Source: an uncultured Lachnospiraceae bacterium (lineage in GTDB: Bacteria; Bacillota; Clostridia; Lachnospirales; Lachnospiraceae). From it: DNA of 5,113 bases. The stretch is taken from the NCBI GenBank assembly GCA_902782715.1, contig CACZOG010000009.1:1-5113 (forward strand), read 5' to 3'. The notes beneath the pieces were generated by a model. The model was not told the origin of the DNA. It did no database searches and was given only the letters and a program-made list of their open reading frames with translations. Position 1 is the stretch's first letter, and the number at the start of each line of letters is the position of its first letter. This document shows, piece by piece, positions 1 through 5,030 of the stretch. The translations under genes and the position numbers were made by a program.

Positions 1-106
1 AACAGGTCTTAATCCTTTAACAAAAGAAAAGATCAAAATCAAAGCTTCCAAGGCTCCTAAGTTCAAAGCTGGTAAGGCTTTAAAGGATAAGGTTAACACA
101 AAATAA
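1..106 (+). CDS. hup: HU-family DNA-binding protein, C-terminal part (5' end outside window)
   Basis: Only the last 34 codons are present, read from base 2 to a TAA at 104-106. The peptide contains the segment KIKASKAPKFKAGKALKD, which matches the conserved C-terminal arm/helix end of HU and IHF-type proteins (compare the family pattern IxASxxPxFKxGKxLKDxVN). HU is a small, basic, homodimeric nucleoid protein that binds and bends DNA with little sequence specificity. The missing part should be roughly 55-60 residues upstream. Its position directly before rqcP is the usual one in Firmicutes (hbs-yabO in Bacillus subtilis), which supports the call. A strong terminator follows 16 bp after the stop, so most hup transcripts probably end there, as expected for an abundant protein encoded next to weakly expressed genes. 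No defect is visible in the portion seen. Confidence 0.93.
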   Translation, partial: TGLNPLTKEKIKIKASKAPKFKAGKALKDKVNTK

Positions 107-122
107 TTTAGTGTGAAGATTT

Positions 123-151
123 AAAGGCAGCTCGATGAGCTGCCTTTTTTT
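123..151 (+). terminator. Rho-independent terminator after hup
   Basis: An 11-bp perfect stem (AAAGGCAGCTC at 123-133 with GAGCTGCCTTT at 137-147) closes a 3-nt loop (GAT), and the run of T continues to 151. The GC-rich core followed by seven T is the textbook intrinsic terminator. It lies just after the hup stop and separates hup from rqcP. Confidence 0.93.
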
Positions 152-168
152 CGACATAAAATTGGGAG

Positions 169-190
169 ACCGCATCTTAACGGATGTGGT
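169..190 (+). promoter_or_regulatory. Hairpin in the rqcP leader, just upstream of its ribosome binding site
   Basis: ACCGCATC (169-176) pairs with GATGTGGT (183-190), giving 8 bp with one G-U pair and a 6-nt loop TTAACG. It ends 10 nt before the GGAGG (201-205) of rqcP. No T-run follows, so it is not a terminator. It could shield or space the ribosome binding site, or be a relic of read-through RNA processing. The function is not known; only the pairing is seen. No convincing -35/-10 pair is visible between the hup terminator and rqcP, so rqcP may depend partly on read-through. Confidence 0.3.
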
Positions 191-209
191 AAACCCGATC
201 GGAGGAAAT

Positions 210-449
210 ATGAGACTGGACAAGTATTTAAAAGTATCAAGACTTATTAAGAGAAGAAGCGTCGCAAACGAAGCATGTGATGCCGGAAGGGTCACAATAA
301 ACGACAAAGTTGCCAAAGCATCGACCGAAGTTAACATCGGTGATGTGATCGGGATCAAATATGCGGAGAAAACTGTGACGGTAAAAGTTGTAAGGATCAC
401 GGAATCGATCCATAAGGAAGATGCTAAAGACATGTATGAACTTATGTAA
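210..449 (+). CDS. rqcP: S4-domain RNA-binding protein, RqcP (YabO / Hsp15-like)
   Basis: A 79-residue protein that is almost entirely an S4 domain. The pattern RLDKYLKVSRLIKRRSVAN (residues 2-20) followed by GRVTIN (26-31) and GDVI (about 48-51) is typical of RqcP/YabO and Hsp15. Family knowledge: RqcP binds 50S subunits carrying stalled peptidyl-tRNA and works with RqcH (NEMF homologue) in adding alanine tails to stalled chains. Arg2 and Arg16, conserved in the family and reported as important in B. subtilis, are present. The start at 210 is chosen because GGAGGA (201-206) sits just upstream and the domain begins at Met-Arg-Leu-Asp. A longer in-frame start at 135 lies inside the hup terminator and is rejected. 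Length matches the family (about 80-90 aa). In many spore formers yabP and yabQ follow directly; here they do not. Confidence 0.94.
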   Translation: MRLDKYLKVSRLIKRRSVANEACDAGRVTINDKVAKASTEVNIGDVIGIKYAEKTVTVKVVRITESIHKEDAKDMYELM

Positions 450-480
450 CCTGACCATAGATATTGTGGTTAACATAAGT
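440..480 (+). terminator. Imperfect hairpin spanning the rqcP stop codon (possible weak terminator or mRNA 3' end)
   Basis: ACTTATGT (440-447) is perfectly complementary to ACATAAGT (473-480). Inside, ACCATA (454-459) can pair with TGTGGT (465-470), closing a 5-nt loop and leaving an asymmetric internal loop. The rqcP stop codon TAA (447-449) lies in the left arm. Only scattered T follow (ATTTTAAT around 490-497), so termination would be weak. It could instead protect the mRNA 3' end. The pairing is seen; the role is inferred. Confidence 0.3.
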
Positions 481-593
481 GATATATGATATTTTAATAA
501 AAAACGCGCCAAATGCCCGTAAATAGTAAACAAAACGAATGTTCGATTTATAAAAATTTTTAAAAAAAGGTTACATAATTTGCCAAAAAACGT
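450..593. other. AT-rich intergenic DNA upstream of the divIC promoter, no gene seen
   Basis: No open frame with a ribosome binding site is found here on either strand. The DNA is strongly AT-rich with A/T tracts at about 497-504, 552-568 (including the palindrome AAAAATTTTT at 552-561) and 585-590, upstream of the -35 at 594. These could act as an UP-element-like or intrinsically bent segment. This is where yabP and yabQ would be expected in a spore former; no recognisable remnant of either is visible by eye. Confidence 0.5.
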
Positions 594-622
594 TTGACAT
601 GCATATTAAAGAATCGTAAACT
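594..622 (+). promoter_or_regulatory. Sigma-A-type promoter for divIC
   Basis: A perfect -35 TTGACA (594-599), a 17-bp spacer and a -10 TAAACT (617-622, four of six matches, with T1, A2 and T6 kept). Transcription would start around 629, leaving a leader of about 50 nt before the divIC start at 682. Divergence from TATAAT suggests moderate strength, possibly helped by the A-tracts upstream. Confidence 0.6.
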
Positions 623-681
623 ATTTATGTCAACTGTAGTGGACATGGAGGTTCACATTCCGGTTGTAAAAGGAGTTTACG

Positions 682-999
682 ATGAACTGGTGGCATATTC
701 CGGCGTACAGAATTCAAAAATTTAAGAAAACATCTCTGATCGCGCCCGTAGCAGTTTTGCTTTTGGTTGTCGCTCTTTTCATCGCAGTAAGCGTAGGATG
801 CGCATCACTTAAAGGCAGACAGAATCTGTACGACGAAGAGATCGCAAAATACGAGAACATGATCGCTAAGGAAGAGGCAAGAAGCGAAGAGATCGCAGAA
901 TACGCATTATATACAAAGACAACCGCTTATTATGAAGAGGTTGCAAGAGAAAAATACAGACTGGTACATGACAACGAAATACTGTTTGTTACGGAATAA
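682..999 (+). CDS. divIC: Septum formation initiator, DivIC/FtsB family
   Basis: A 105-residue bitopic membrane protein. A basic cytoplasmic tail (residues 1-17) precedes one hydrophobic segment (about 19-39). A Glu/Lys-rich stretch follows that should form an extracytoplasmic coiled coil (about 44-73). The C-terminal motif YYEEVAREKYRLVHDNEI (83-100) is the DivIC/FtsB signature, compare the family pattern ARExLxLVxPGEI. The Pro-Gly usually seen there is Asp-Asn here. These proteins join FtsL and DivIB/FtsQ in the divisome and help activate septal peptidoglycan synthesis by FtsW-FtsI. The start is supported by AAAGGAG (669-675) seven nt upstream. It has its own promoter, and a probable terminator follows 12 bp after the stop. 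In Bacillus and Clostridia spoIIE often lies between divIC and tilS; it is absent here. Short sequence and general coiled coil mean the exact paralogue name rests partly on context. Confidence 0.9.
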   Translation: MNWWHIPAYRIQKFKKTSLIAPVAVLLLVVALFIAVSVGCASLKGRQNLYDEEIAKYENMIAKEEARSEEIAEYALYTKTTAYYEEVAREKYRLVHDNEILFVTE

Positions 1000-1011
1000 T
1001 TAATTCAGCAT

Positions 1012-1047
1012 AAGGGGAGGCAATTTGATAACAGGTTGTCTCTTTTT
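1012..1047 (+). terminator. Probable intrinsic terminator after divIC
   Basis: GAGGCAA (1017-1023) pairs with TTGTCTC (1036-1042) with one G-U pair. The stem can be extended outward with A-U and G-U pairs to 1012/1047. Five T (1043-1047) follow the core stem at once. The loop is 12 nt. The stem is moderate and has several G-U pairs, so termination may be partial. The left arm also holds a Shine-Dalgarno-like AAGGGGAGG (1012-1020), which gives a competing reading (see the candidate leader ORF at 1025-1159). Confidence 0.5.
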
Positions 1048-1159
1048 ATATATGAAAATGAAAAAAGACAAGGTGCCGGGCACGCATTTGGGTGCCCGGC
1101 ACCTTGTCTTTGATGTCTTGTTAAATATAAGTGAATATAATAATATAAATAAGGTATGA
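1025..1159 (+). CDS. Candidate small leader ORF (44 codons) overlapping the tilS start; speculative
   Basis: A TTG at 1025 follows an excellent Shine-Dalgarno sequence AGGGGAGG (1013-1020) by 4 nt. The frame stays open through the long palindrome at 1064-1111 and ends at TGA 1157-1159, overlapping the tilS ATG (1156-1158) as ATGA, the classic arrangement for translational coupling. In-frame ATG codons occur at 1052 and 1058. The predicted peptide is weakly basic with no recognisable domain. Against it: a rare TTG start, coding through a perfect inverted repeat, AT-rich codons at the end, and overlap with a likely divIC terminator. It may be a chance frame or a relic of the ribosome binding site that once served a gene lying directly downstream. 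It could compensate for the poor ribosome binding site of tilS. Confidence 0.17.
   Translation: MITGCLFLYMKMKKDKVPGTHLGARHLVFDVLLNISEYNNINKV
1064..1111. repeat. 20-bp perfect inverted repeat with nested palindromes (REP-like element)
   Basis: Bases 1064-1083 are the exact reverse complement of 1092-1111 (20 bp, no mismatch), separated by 8 nt (GCATTTGG). Each arm is itself nearly palindromic: GTGCCGGGCAC (1074-1083 plus flank) on the left and GGTGCCCGGCACC (1091-1103) on the right. Two small hairpins or one long one can therefore form. The GC-rich core contrasts with AT-rich surroundings, a sign of an inserted unit. On the + strand no clear T-run follows (TTTGATG). On the - strand the stem runs into six T (complement of 1061-1066), so it would work better as a terminator in that direction. 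From memory, GGTGCC-N-GGCACC palindromes recur between genes of many Firmicutes and resemble REP sequences linked to Y1 transposases; that link is an inference here. Confidence 0.8.
1104..1146 (+). promoter_or_regulatory. Weak promoter-like segment before tilS
   Basis: The AT-rich stretch before tilS holds overlapping candidates. One is TTGTCT (1104-1109), 16 bp, TATAAG (1126-1131). Another is TTGTTA (1118-1123), 17 bp, TAATAT (1141-1146), which would start transcription almost at the tilS ATG and give a nearly leaderless message. A TATAAT at 1136-1141 has no fitting -35. Base composition alone makes -10-like hexamers likely here, so this is tentative. Confidence 0.2.
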
Positions 1160-2499
1160 AGAAAGTTATTGAGTTTATAAAAGAGAATAATCTCATTAAA
1201 GAGAATGACAATATCATCCTCGGCATTTCAGGCGGGGCTGATTCCGTATGCCTTCTTTATATCATTAATGAGATCAGAGATACTTTTTGTCTGAATATCA
1301 CTGCCGTTCACGTCAACCACTCGATCAGGGAAACGGCAGGCAGGGATGAAGCTTTCTCAAAAGAACTCTGTGAAAAACTCGGTATTTCCTTCGTATCATA
1401 TACGATCGACTGTCCGAAGATCGCAGAGGAACACAAACTCTCGCTTGAGGAAGCGGGCAGAAACGAAAGATACAGACTTTTTGAGGAAACAGGCAGAAAG
1501 TCATACGGCGAAGGCGGTTTTAAGATCGCAGTTGCCCACCATATGGACGATCTGGCAGAGACGCTTCTTTTTAACTTATCGAGGGGCAGCGGAATAAACG
1601 GTCTGTCCTCCATAAAAGTAAAAAACGGATGCATCGTCAGACCTCTTTTATGCCTTACGAGAAAAGAGATCGAGGAGTATCTTTCGGAAAACGGCATTTC
1701 TCATATTGAGGATGAAACCAATTCAGATGACGATTATGCGAGAAACAGGATAAGACATAACATTATCCCCGAACTTAACGAAATCGCACCGGGTGCTGTA
1801 AAAAACATGGGACGTACCGCTTCGCAGCTTGGAGAGATCGAGGATTATCTGACAATAAAGACCGATGAACTCTGGGATAAATACGCAGAAAAGAGCGAAG
1901 AAGGCATCCTTATAAAAGAAGGAATGATCAAAGAACATCCCGCGATCGTAAAAAGGGCAATCCACAGGGCATTGATCGAGGTCGCAGGAAGAGCAAGGGA
2001 TATCGCAAGCATTCAGATCGAGGCGGTTTACGATCTTCTTTTAGCCAAGACCGGGCATAAAAGGGATCTTATCTACAACATGGAAGCCGTCAGAGACTAT
2101 GCGGGCGTGATGATTTCCTTAAAAACCGAACTATCCGATGAGGAAAAGGAAGCAATTCTTTCAAACCTTACTTTTGAGATAAAGGACAGAGATTTTTCAC
2201 AAAATATTCCGACCGATTTATACACTAAATGGTTTGATTATGATAAAATAAGAAATTGTCCGAATGTCCGATTCAGGCAGAATTCGGATTATTTAACCAT
2301 AAATGACAGGGATGAGAAGAAATCTCTGTCGGATTATATGATCAACGAGAAGATTCCCGCAAAGAAGCGTGATTCGATCCCTCTTTTAACGGACGGAGAT
2401 CATGTCATGTGGGTGGTCGGATACAGGATCAGCAATGCATACAAGGTATCCGATGATACTAAGAAACTGCTGGTTGCAACATATTCTGAAATTCGCTAA
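1156..2499 (+). CDS. tilS: tRNA(Ile)-lysidine synthase TilS
   Basis: A full-length 447-residue TilS. The enzyme uses ATP to attach lysine to C34 of the CAU-anticodon isoleucine tRNA, changing its decoding from AUG to AUA; it acts in the cytoplasm and is usually essential. Visible features: the PP-loop ATP-binding motif SGGADS (25-30), AVHVNHSIR, EEAGRNERYRLF, the signature AHHMDDLAET (127-136) with LSRGSG after it, RPLL with a following RKEIEEY, and YARNRIRH (194-201). A C-terminal TilS domain (about 370-440) ends with KKRDSIPLLTDGDHVMWVVGYRIS. The start at 1156 is fixed by a stop codon just upstream in frame (1150-1152). Its only Shine-Dalgarno-like bases, AAGG (1151-1154), are one nt from ATG, too close to work well. 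Initiation may be weak, leaderless or coupled. hpt follows 36 bp later and ftsH after that. In B. subtilis TilS and HprT were reported to form a complex that activates ftsH (from memory). Confidence 0.97.
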   Translation: MKKVIEFIKENNLIKENDNIILGISGGADSVCLLYIINEIRDTFCLNITAVHVNHSIRETAGRDEAFSKELCEKLGISFVSYTIDCPKIAEEHKLSLEEAGRNERYRLFEETGRKSYGEGGFKIAVAHHMDDLAETLLFNLSRGSGINGLSSIKVKNGCIVRPLLCLTRKEIEEYLSENGISHIEDETNSDDDYARNRIRHNIIPELNEIAPGAVKNMGRTASQLGEIEDYLTIKTDELWDKYAEKSEEGILIKEGMIKEHPAIVKRAIHRALIEVAGRARDIASIQIEAVYDLLLAKTGHKRDLIYNMEAVRDYAGVMISLKTELSDEEKEAILSNLTFEIKDRDFSQNIPTDLYTKWFDYDKIRNCPNVRFRQNSDYLTINDRDEKKSLSDYMINEKIPAKKRDSIPLLTDGDHVMWVVGYRISNAYKVSDDTKKLLVATYSEIR

Positions 2500-2535
2500 G
2501 GGGCGAATCGAAAACAGTATAAGAGGTTTATTAAA

Positions 2536-3072
2536 ATGGAAAAGATCAGTGTTATGATTTCCGAAGAGGAAGTCAACAAGAGGATCCGTGAGATCGGAGA
2601 ACAGATAACCAAAGATTACGAAGGCAAGGAAGTGCTTTTGATCTGCGTGCTTCGCGGCGGAAGTTTCTTCATGTGCGAACTTGCAAAGAGGATCAACCTT
2701 GATGTTAAGATCGACTTCATGTCCGTATCAAGTTACGGCGGTTCAACTTCATCAAGCGGACATATCAAGATCATCAAAGACCTTGAGGAAACGGTTGAAG
2801 GAAGAAATGTCATCGTTGTGGAAGACATTATCGATTCCGGAAGAACTTTAAGCCATCTGCTTAATCTTTTAAGAACAAGACAGCCTGCAAGTCTGGCACT
2901 TTGTACTCTTTTGGACAAACCCGACAGAAGAGTTGTCGAGGTACCGGTGGATTATACGGGATTCAAGATCCCCGACTACTTTGTGGTTGGCTACGGACTT
3001 GATTACGATCAGAGACACAGAAACCTTCCTTATATAGGAAAGGTTGAGATAGATAACGAGATTTTAAAATAA
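2536..3072 (+). CDS. hpt: Hypoxanthine (guanine) phosphoribosyltransferase
   Basis: A 178-residue purine-salvage enzyme that transfers ribose-5-phosphate from PRPP to hypoxanthine (and usually guanine), making IMP or GMP. Visible motifs: LRGG (39-42) for pyrophosphate contact, SYGGST (66-71) in the flexible active-site loop, and the PRPP-binding loop VEDIIDSGRTL (95-105). LLDKPDRR and the C-terminal purine-binding region DYTGFKIPDYFVVGYGLDY complete the family pattern. Length is normal for bacterial HPRT (about 175-185 aa). The start is supported by AAGAGG (2521-2526) nine nt upstream. It sits between tilS and ftsH with short gaps (36 and 21 bp), the standard Firmicute order, so the three are probably cotranscribed. 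Firmicute HprT enzymes are known to be inhibited by (p)ppGpp; nothing in this sequence tests that. Also called hprT. Confidence 0.97.
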   Translation: MEKISVMISEEEVNKRIREIGEQITKDYEGKEVLLICVLRGGSFFMCELAKRINLDVKIDFMSVSSYGGSTSSSGHIKIIKDLEETVEGRNVIVVEDIIDSGRTLSHLLNLLRTRQPASLALCTLLDKPDRRVVEVPVDYTGFKIPDYFVVGYGLDYDQRHRNLPYIGKVEIDNEILK

Positions 3073-3073
3073 T
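3044..3073 (+). promoter_or_regulatory. Possible internal promoter for ftsH inside the end of hpt
   Basis: TTGAGA (3044-3049, five of six matches to the -35 consensus) is followed after 18 bp by AATAAT (3068-3073, five of six to the -10 but lacking the first T). A transcript would begin near 3080, just before the ftsH ribosome binding site. A separate ftsH promoter would fit its stress-related role in other Firmicutes, but the match could be chance. Confidence 0.22.
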
Positions 3074-3093
3074 GCGCACTTTAGGAGGCATCA

Positions 3094-4950
3094 GTGAACA
3101 ATAATAACAGAGGACCCAGACTGATCGGAGCGTTTATCCTCATAGCGATCCTTTTGATCATAGGAATAGTCGTTTCGAGACTGGACACGGATTTATTAAT
3201 GGGCATCAAGCCGTATACGAAGGGTATGCTTGAACAGCAGCTTGAAAGCAATTCGGTAGTGGATGTCAGCATTGAACAGAAACTTGATTCCCGCGGCGGT
3301 GCGGTTTACGTTACATTAATGGACGGTTCCCAGAAAGTCCTTAACGTATCCGATGTTGCGGAAACGGAAAACTGGATAAGAAGTTACGGACTCGATCCCA
3401 CGGTAAGCGAAGTTCCCAAGAAGGACTGGTTCATCGAACTTCTCCCGACCATCATCATGGCGGTAGTCTGCGTATTCTTCTTCGTGATCATGTTGAACAT
3501 GATGTCGGGAATGGCAGGCGGCGGCAGCAGCGGAAGACTTATGGAATTCGGCAAGAGCCGTGCCAAGATGATCAAGGACAATAACAAGAGACTCGGCGAT
3601 GTAGCCGGACTTGAAGAAGAAAAAGAAGACTTAAGCGAAATCGTTGATTTCTTAAAAGATCCCGGAAAATATGCCAAGATGGGCGCAAGGATCCCCAAGG
3701 GCATCCTTCTTGAGGGCCCTCCCGGAACAGGTAAAACACTCCTTGCAAAAGCCATTGCGGGCGAAGCAGGCGTTCCTTTTTACAGCATTTCGGGTTCTGA
3801 TTTCGTGGAAATGTTCGTAGGTGTAGGTGCTTCGAGAGTAAGAGACCTTTTCGAGGAGGCTAATGCGAACAAGCCCTGTATCGTATTTATAGACGAGATC
3901 GATGCCGTTGCCAGAAGAAGAGGTACCGGTATGGGCGGCGGACACGATGAAAGAGAACAGACATTAAATCAGATGCTCGTCGAGATGGACGGTTTCACGG
4001 AAAACAGCGGAATCATCGTTCTCGCAGCTACCAACAGAGTCGATATCCTCGACCCCGCCATTTTAAGACCCGGACGTTTCGACCGTAAGATCATGGTCGG
4101 AAGACCTGACGTAAAGGGAAGAAAAGCGATCCTTGAAGTTCATTCGAAGAACAAGAACCTCGGTTCGGACGTAAATCTCGATGAGATCGCAAGAACCACC
4201 GCAGGTTACACTGGCGCGGATCTTGAGAACCTTTTAAATGAGTCGGCGATCATCGCTACCAAGAGAGACGCCGCATACATAAATGACGAAGATATCAAGA
4301 AGGCAATAATCAAAACAGGTATCGGTACCGAGAAGAAAAGCCGCATCGTTTCCGACAAGGAGAAGAAGATCACGGCTTATCACGAAACGGGTCATGCGAT
4401 CCTTTTCCATGTTTTGCCCGATATGGATCCCGTATACACGATCTCGATCATTCCCACGGGTGTTTCTGCTGCTGGATATACAATGCCCCTTCCCGAGAAC
4501 GATGACATGTTCATGAGCAAGAGCAAGATGAAGCAGAACATCATGGTGTCTTTAGGCGGCCGGATCGCCGAGTCGATAATCTTCGAAGACATCACAACAG
4601 GTGCTTCGAGCGATATCCATAAAGCTACGGAAGTTGCAAGAAAGATGGTTGTAAGATACGGTATGTCGGATAAACTCGGAATGATCAATTACGAGAACGA
4701 CGATGACGAAGTATTCATCGGCCGTGACCTGGCACACACCAAGTCCTACAGCGATGCAACCGCAGCCATGATCGATGCCGAAGTTAAGAACATCATCGAC
4801 GAATGCTATAAAGAAGCTGAAAAGATCCTTCGCGAACATGAGAATGTTTTACATGCGGTTTCGAAACTTCTTATCGAAAAAGAGCGTATTACCAGGGAAG
4901 AATTCGAAAAAGCCTTCGATAATGCAATGGATCCGATGGTTGTTTGGTAA
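3094..4950 (+). CDS. ftsH: ATP-dependent zinc metalloprotease FtsH
   Basis: A 618-residue membrane-anchored AAA+ protease. FtsH forms hexamers that extract and degrade damaged membrane proteins and short-lived regulators. Order of parts: first membrane segment (about 10-28), an extracytoplasmic domain (about 29-110), second membrane segment (about 114-135), a Gly/Ser-rich linker, then the AAA+ module. Walker A is GPPGTGKT (208-215), the pore loop MFVG (240-243), Walker B IVFIDEID (263-270), and the second region of homology runs from TNR (313) to LRPGRFDR, with arginine fingers R325 and R328. The peptidase zinc site is HETGH (430-434), with D507 in TTGASSDI as the likely third ligand. All key residues are intact. 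The start is GTG at 3094, set by AGGAGG (3083-3088) five nt upstream and by the position of the first membrane segment. The C terminus is slightly short compared with E. coli (644 aa) and B. subtilis (637 aa). Confidence 0.98.
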   Translation: MNNNNRGPRLIGAFILIAILLIIGIVVSRLDTDLLMGIKPYTKGMLEQQLESNSVVDVSIEQKLDSRGGAVYVTLMDGSQKVLNVSDVAETENWIRSYGLDPTVSEVPKKDWFIELLPTIIMAVVCVFFFVIMLNMMSGMAGGGSSGRLMEFGKSRAKMIKDNNKRLGDVAGLEEEKEDLSEIVDFLKDPGKYAKMGARIPKGILLEGPPGTGKTLLAKAIAGEAGVPFYSISGSDFVEMFVGVGASRVRDLFEEANANKPCIVFIDEIDAVARRRGTGMGGGHDEREQTLNQMLVEMDGFTENSGIIVLAATNRVDILDPAILRPGRFDRKIMVGRPDVKGRKAILEVHSKNKNLGSDVNLDEIARTTAGYTGADLENLLNESAIIATKRDAAYINDEDIKKAIIKTGIGTEKKSRIVSDKEKKITAYHETGHAILFHVLPDMDPVYTISIIPTGVSAAGYTMPLPENDDMFMSKSKMKQNIMVSLGGRIAESIIFEDITTGASSDIHKATEVARKMVVRYGMSDKLGMINYENDDDEVFIGRDLAHTKSYSDATAAMIDAEVKNIIDECYKEAEKILREHENVLHAVSKLLIEKERITREEFEKAFDNAMDPMVVW

Positions 4951-4957
4951 TTTTGCA

Positions 4958-4979
4958 CAAAAGAAAGTTAAATCTTTTG
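4958..4979 (+). terminator. AT-rich hairpin after ftsH (weak terminator candidate)
   Basis: CAAAAGA (4958-4964) is the exact reverse complement of TCTTTTG (4973-4979) with an 8-nt AT-rich loop. The stem is only 7 bp, mostly A-T, and the next bases (ACAAATTTG) are not a T-run. It is the only inverted repeat close to the ftsH stop, but it is a poor terminator by itself; no strong terminator is seen after ftsH within the window. Confidence 0.2.
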
Positions 4980-5001
4980 ACAAATTTGTGAATTTCGCGA
5001 A
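4980..5001. promoter_or_regulatory. Two adjacent short palindromes upstream of the next gene (possible operators)
   Basis: ACAAATTTGT (4980-4989) is a perfect 10-bp palindrome, and TTCGCGAA (4994-5001) is a perfect 8-bp palindrome starting 4 bp later. They lie immediately upstream of the promoter-like hexamers at 5002-5030, where an activator or repressor site could be. Neither matches an operator I can name with confidence. AT-rich palindromes of this size also arise by chance. Confidence 0.2.
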
Positions 5002-5030
5002 TTGCATAAAACAGGGGTGTTTAGTATATT
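5002..5030 (+). promoter_or_regulatory. Promoter-like signal for a gene beyond the window
   Basis: TTGCAT (5002-5007) and TATATT (5025-5030, five of six to the -10 consensus) are 17 bp apart. The start would be near 5037, giving a leader of roughly 75 nt before the edge of the window. A perfect TTGACA also lies at 4977-4982 but has no -10 at a proper distance. A Shine-Dalgarno-like AAAAAGGA (5097-5104) near the end suggests translation starts at or just past 5113. Confidence 0.35.

Noticed and set aside
135..209. Longer in-frame start for rqcP at ATG 135
   Set aside because: The ATG lies in the loop/stem of the hup terminator and has no ribosome binding site. The ATG at 210 has GGAGGA at good spacing and begins at the conserved S4-domain residues.
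536..545. CGAATGTTCG as a LexA-type SOS box
   Set aside because: The half-sites CGAA and TTCG are only 2 bp apart, whereas the Firmicute SOS box has a wider spacing and CGAAC/GTTCG halves.
645..725. Short out-of-frame ORF (ATG 645 to TAA 723-725) overlapping the divIC start
   Set aside because: No Shine-Dalgarno sequence precedes it, it is only 26 codons, and it mostly overlaps divIC in another frame; best explained as chance.
1308..1697. Long - strand frames within tilS (and similarly within hpt and ftsH)
   Set aside because: They lie opposite well-conserved genes, lack ribosome binding sites and show no family motifs; they are shadows of the coding strand.
3094..4950. Unusual or degenerate FtsH
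   Set aside because: Walker A, Walker B, arginine fingers, pore loop and HETGH zinc site are all intact and in normal order, and the length is ordinary.
4986..5001. TTGTGAA followed by TTCGCGAA as a Rex redox-sensor site
   Set aside because: The left half resembles a Rex half-site, but the expected inverted TTCACAA is missing.
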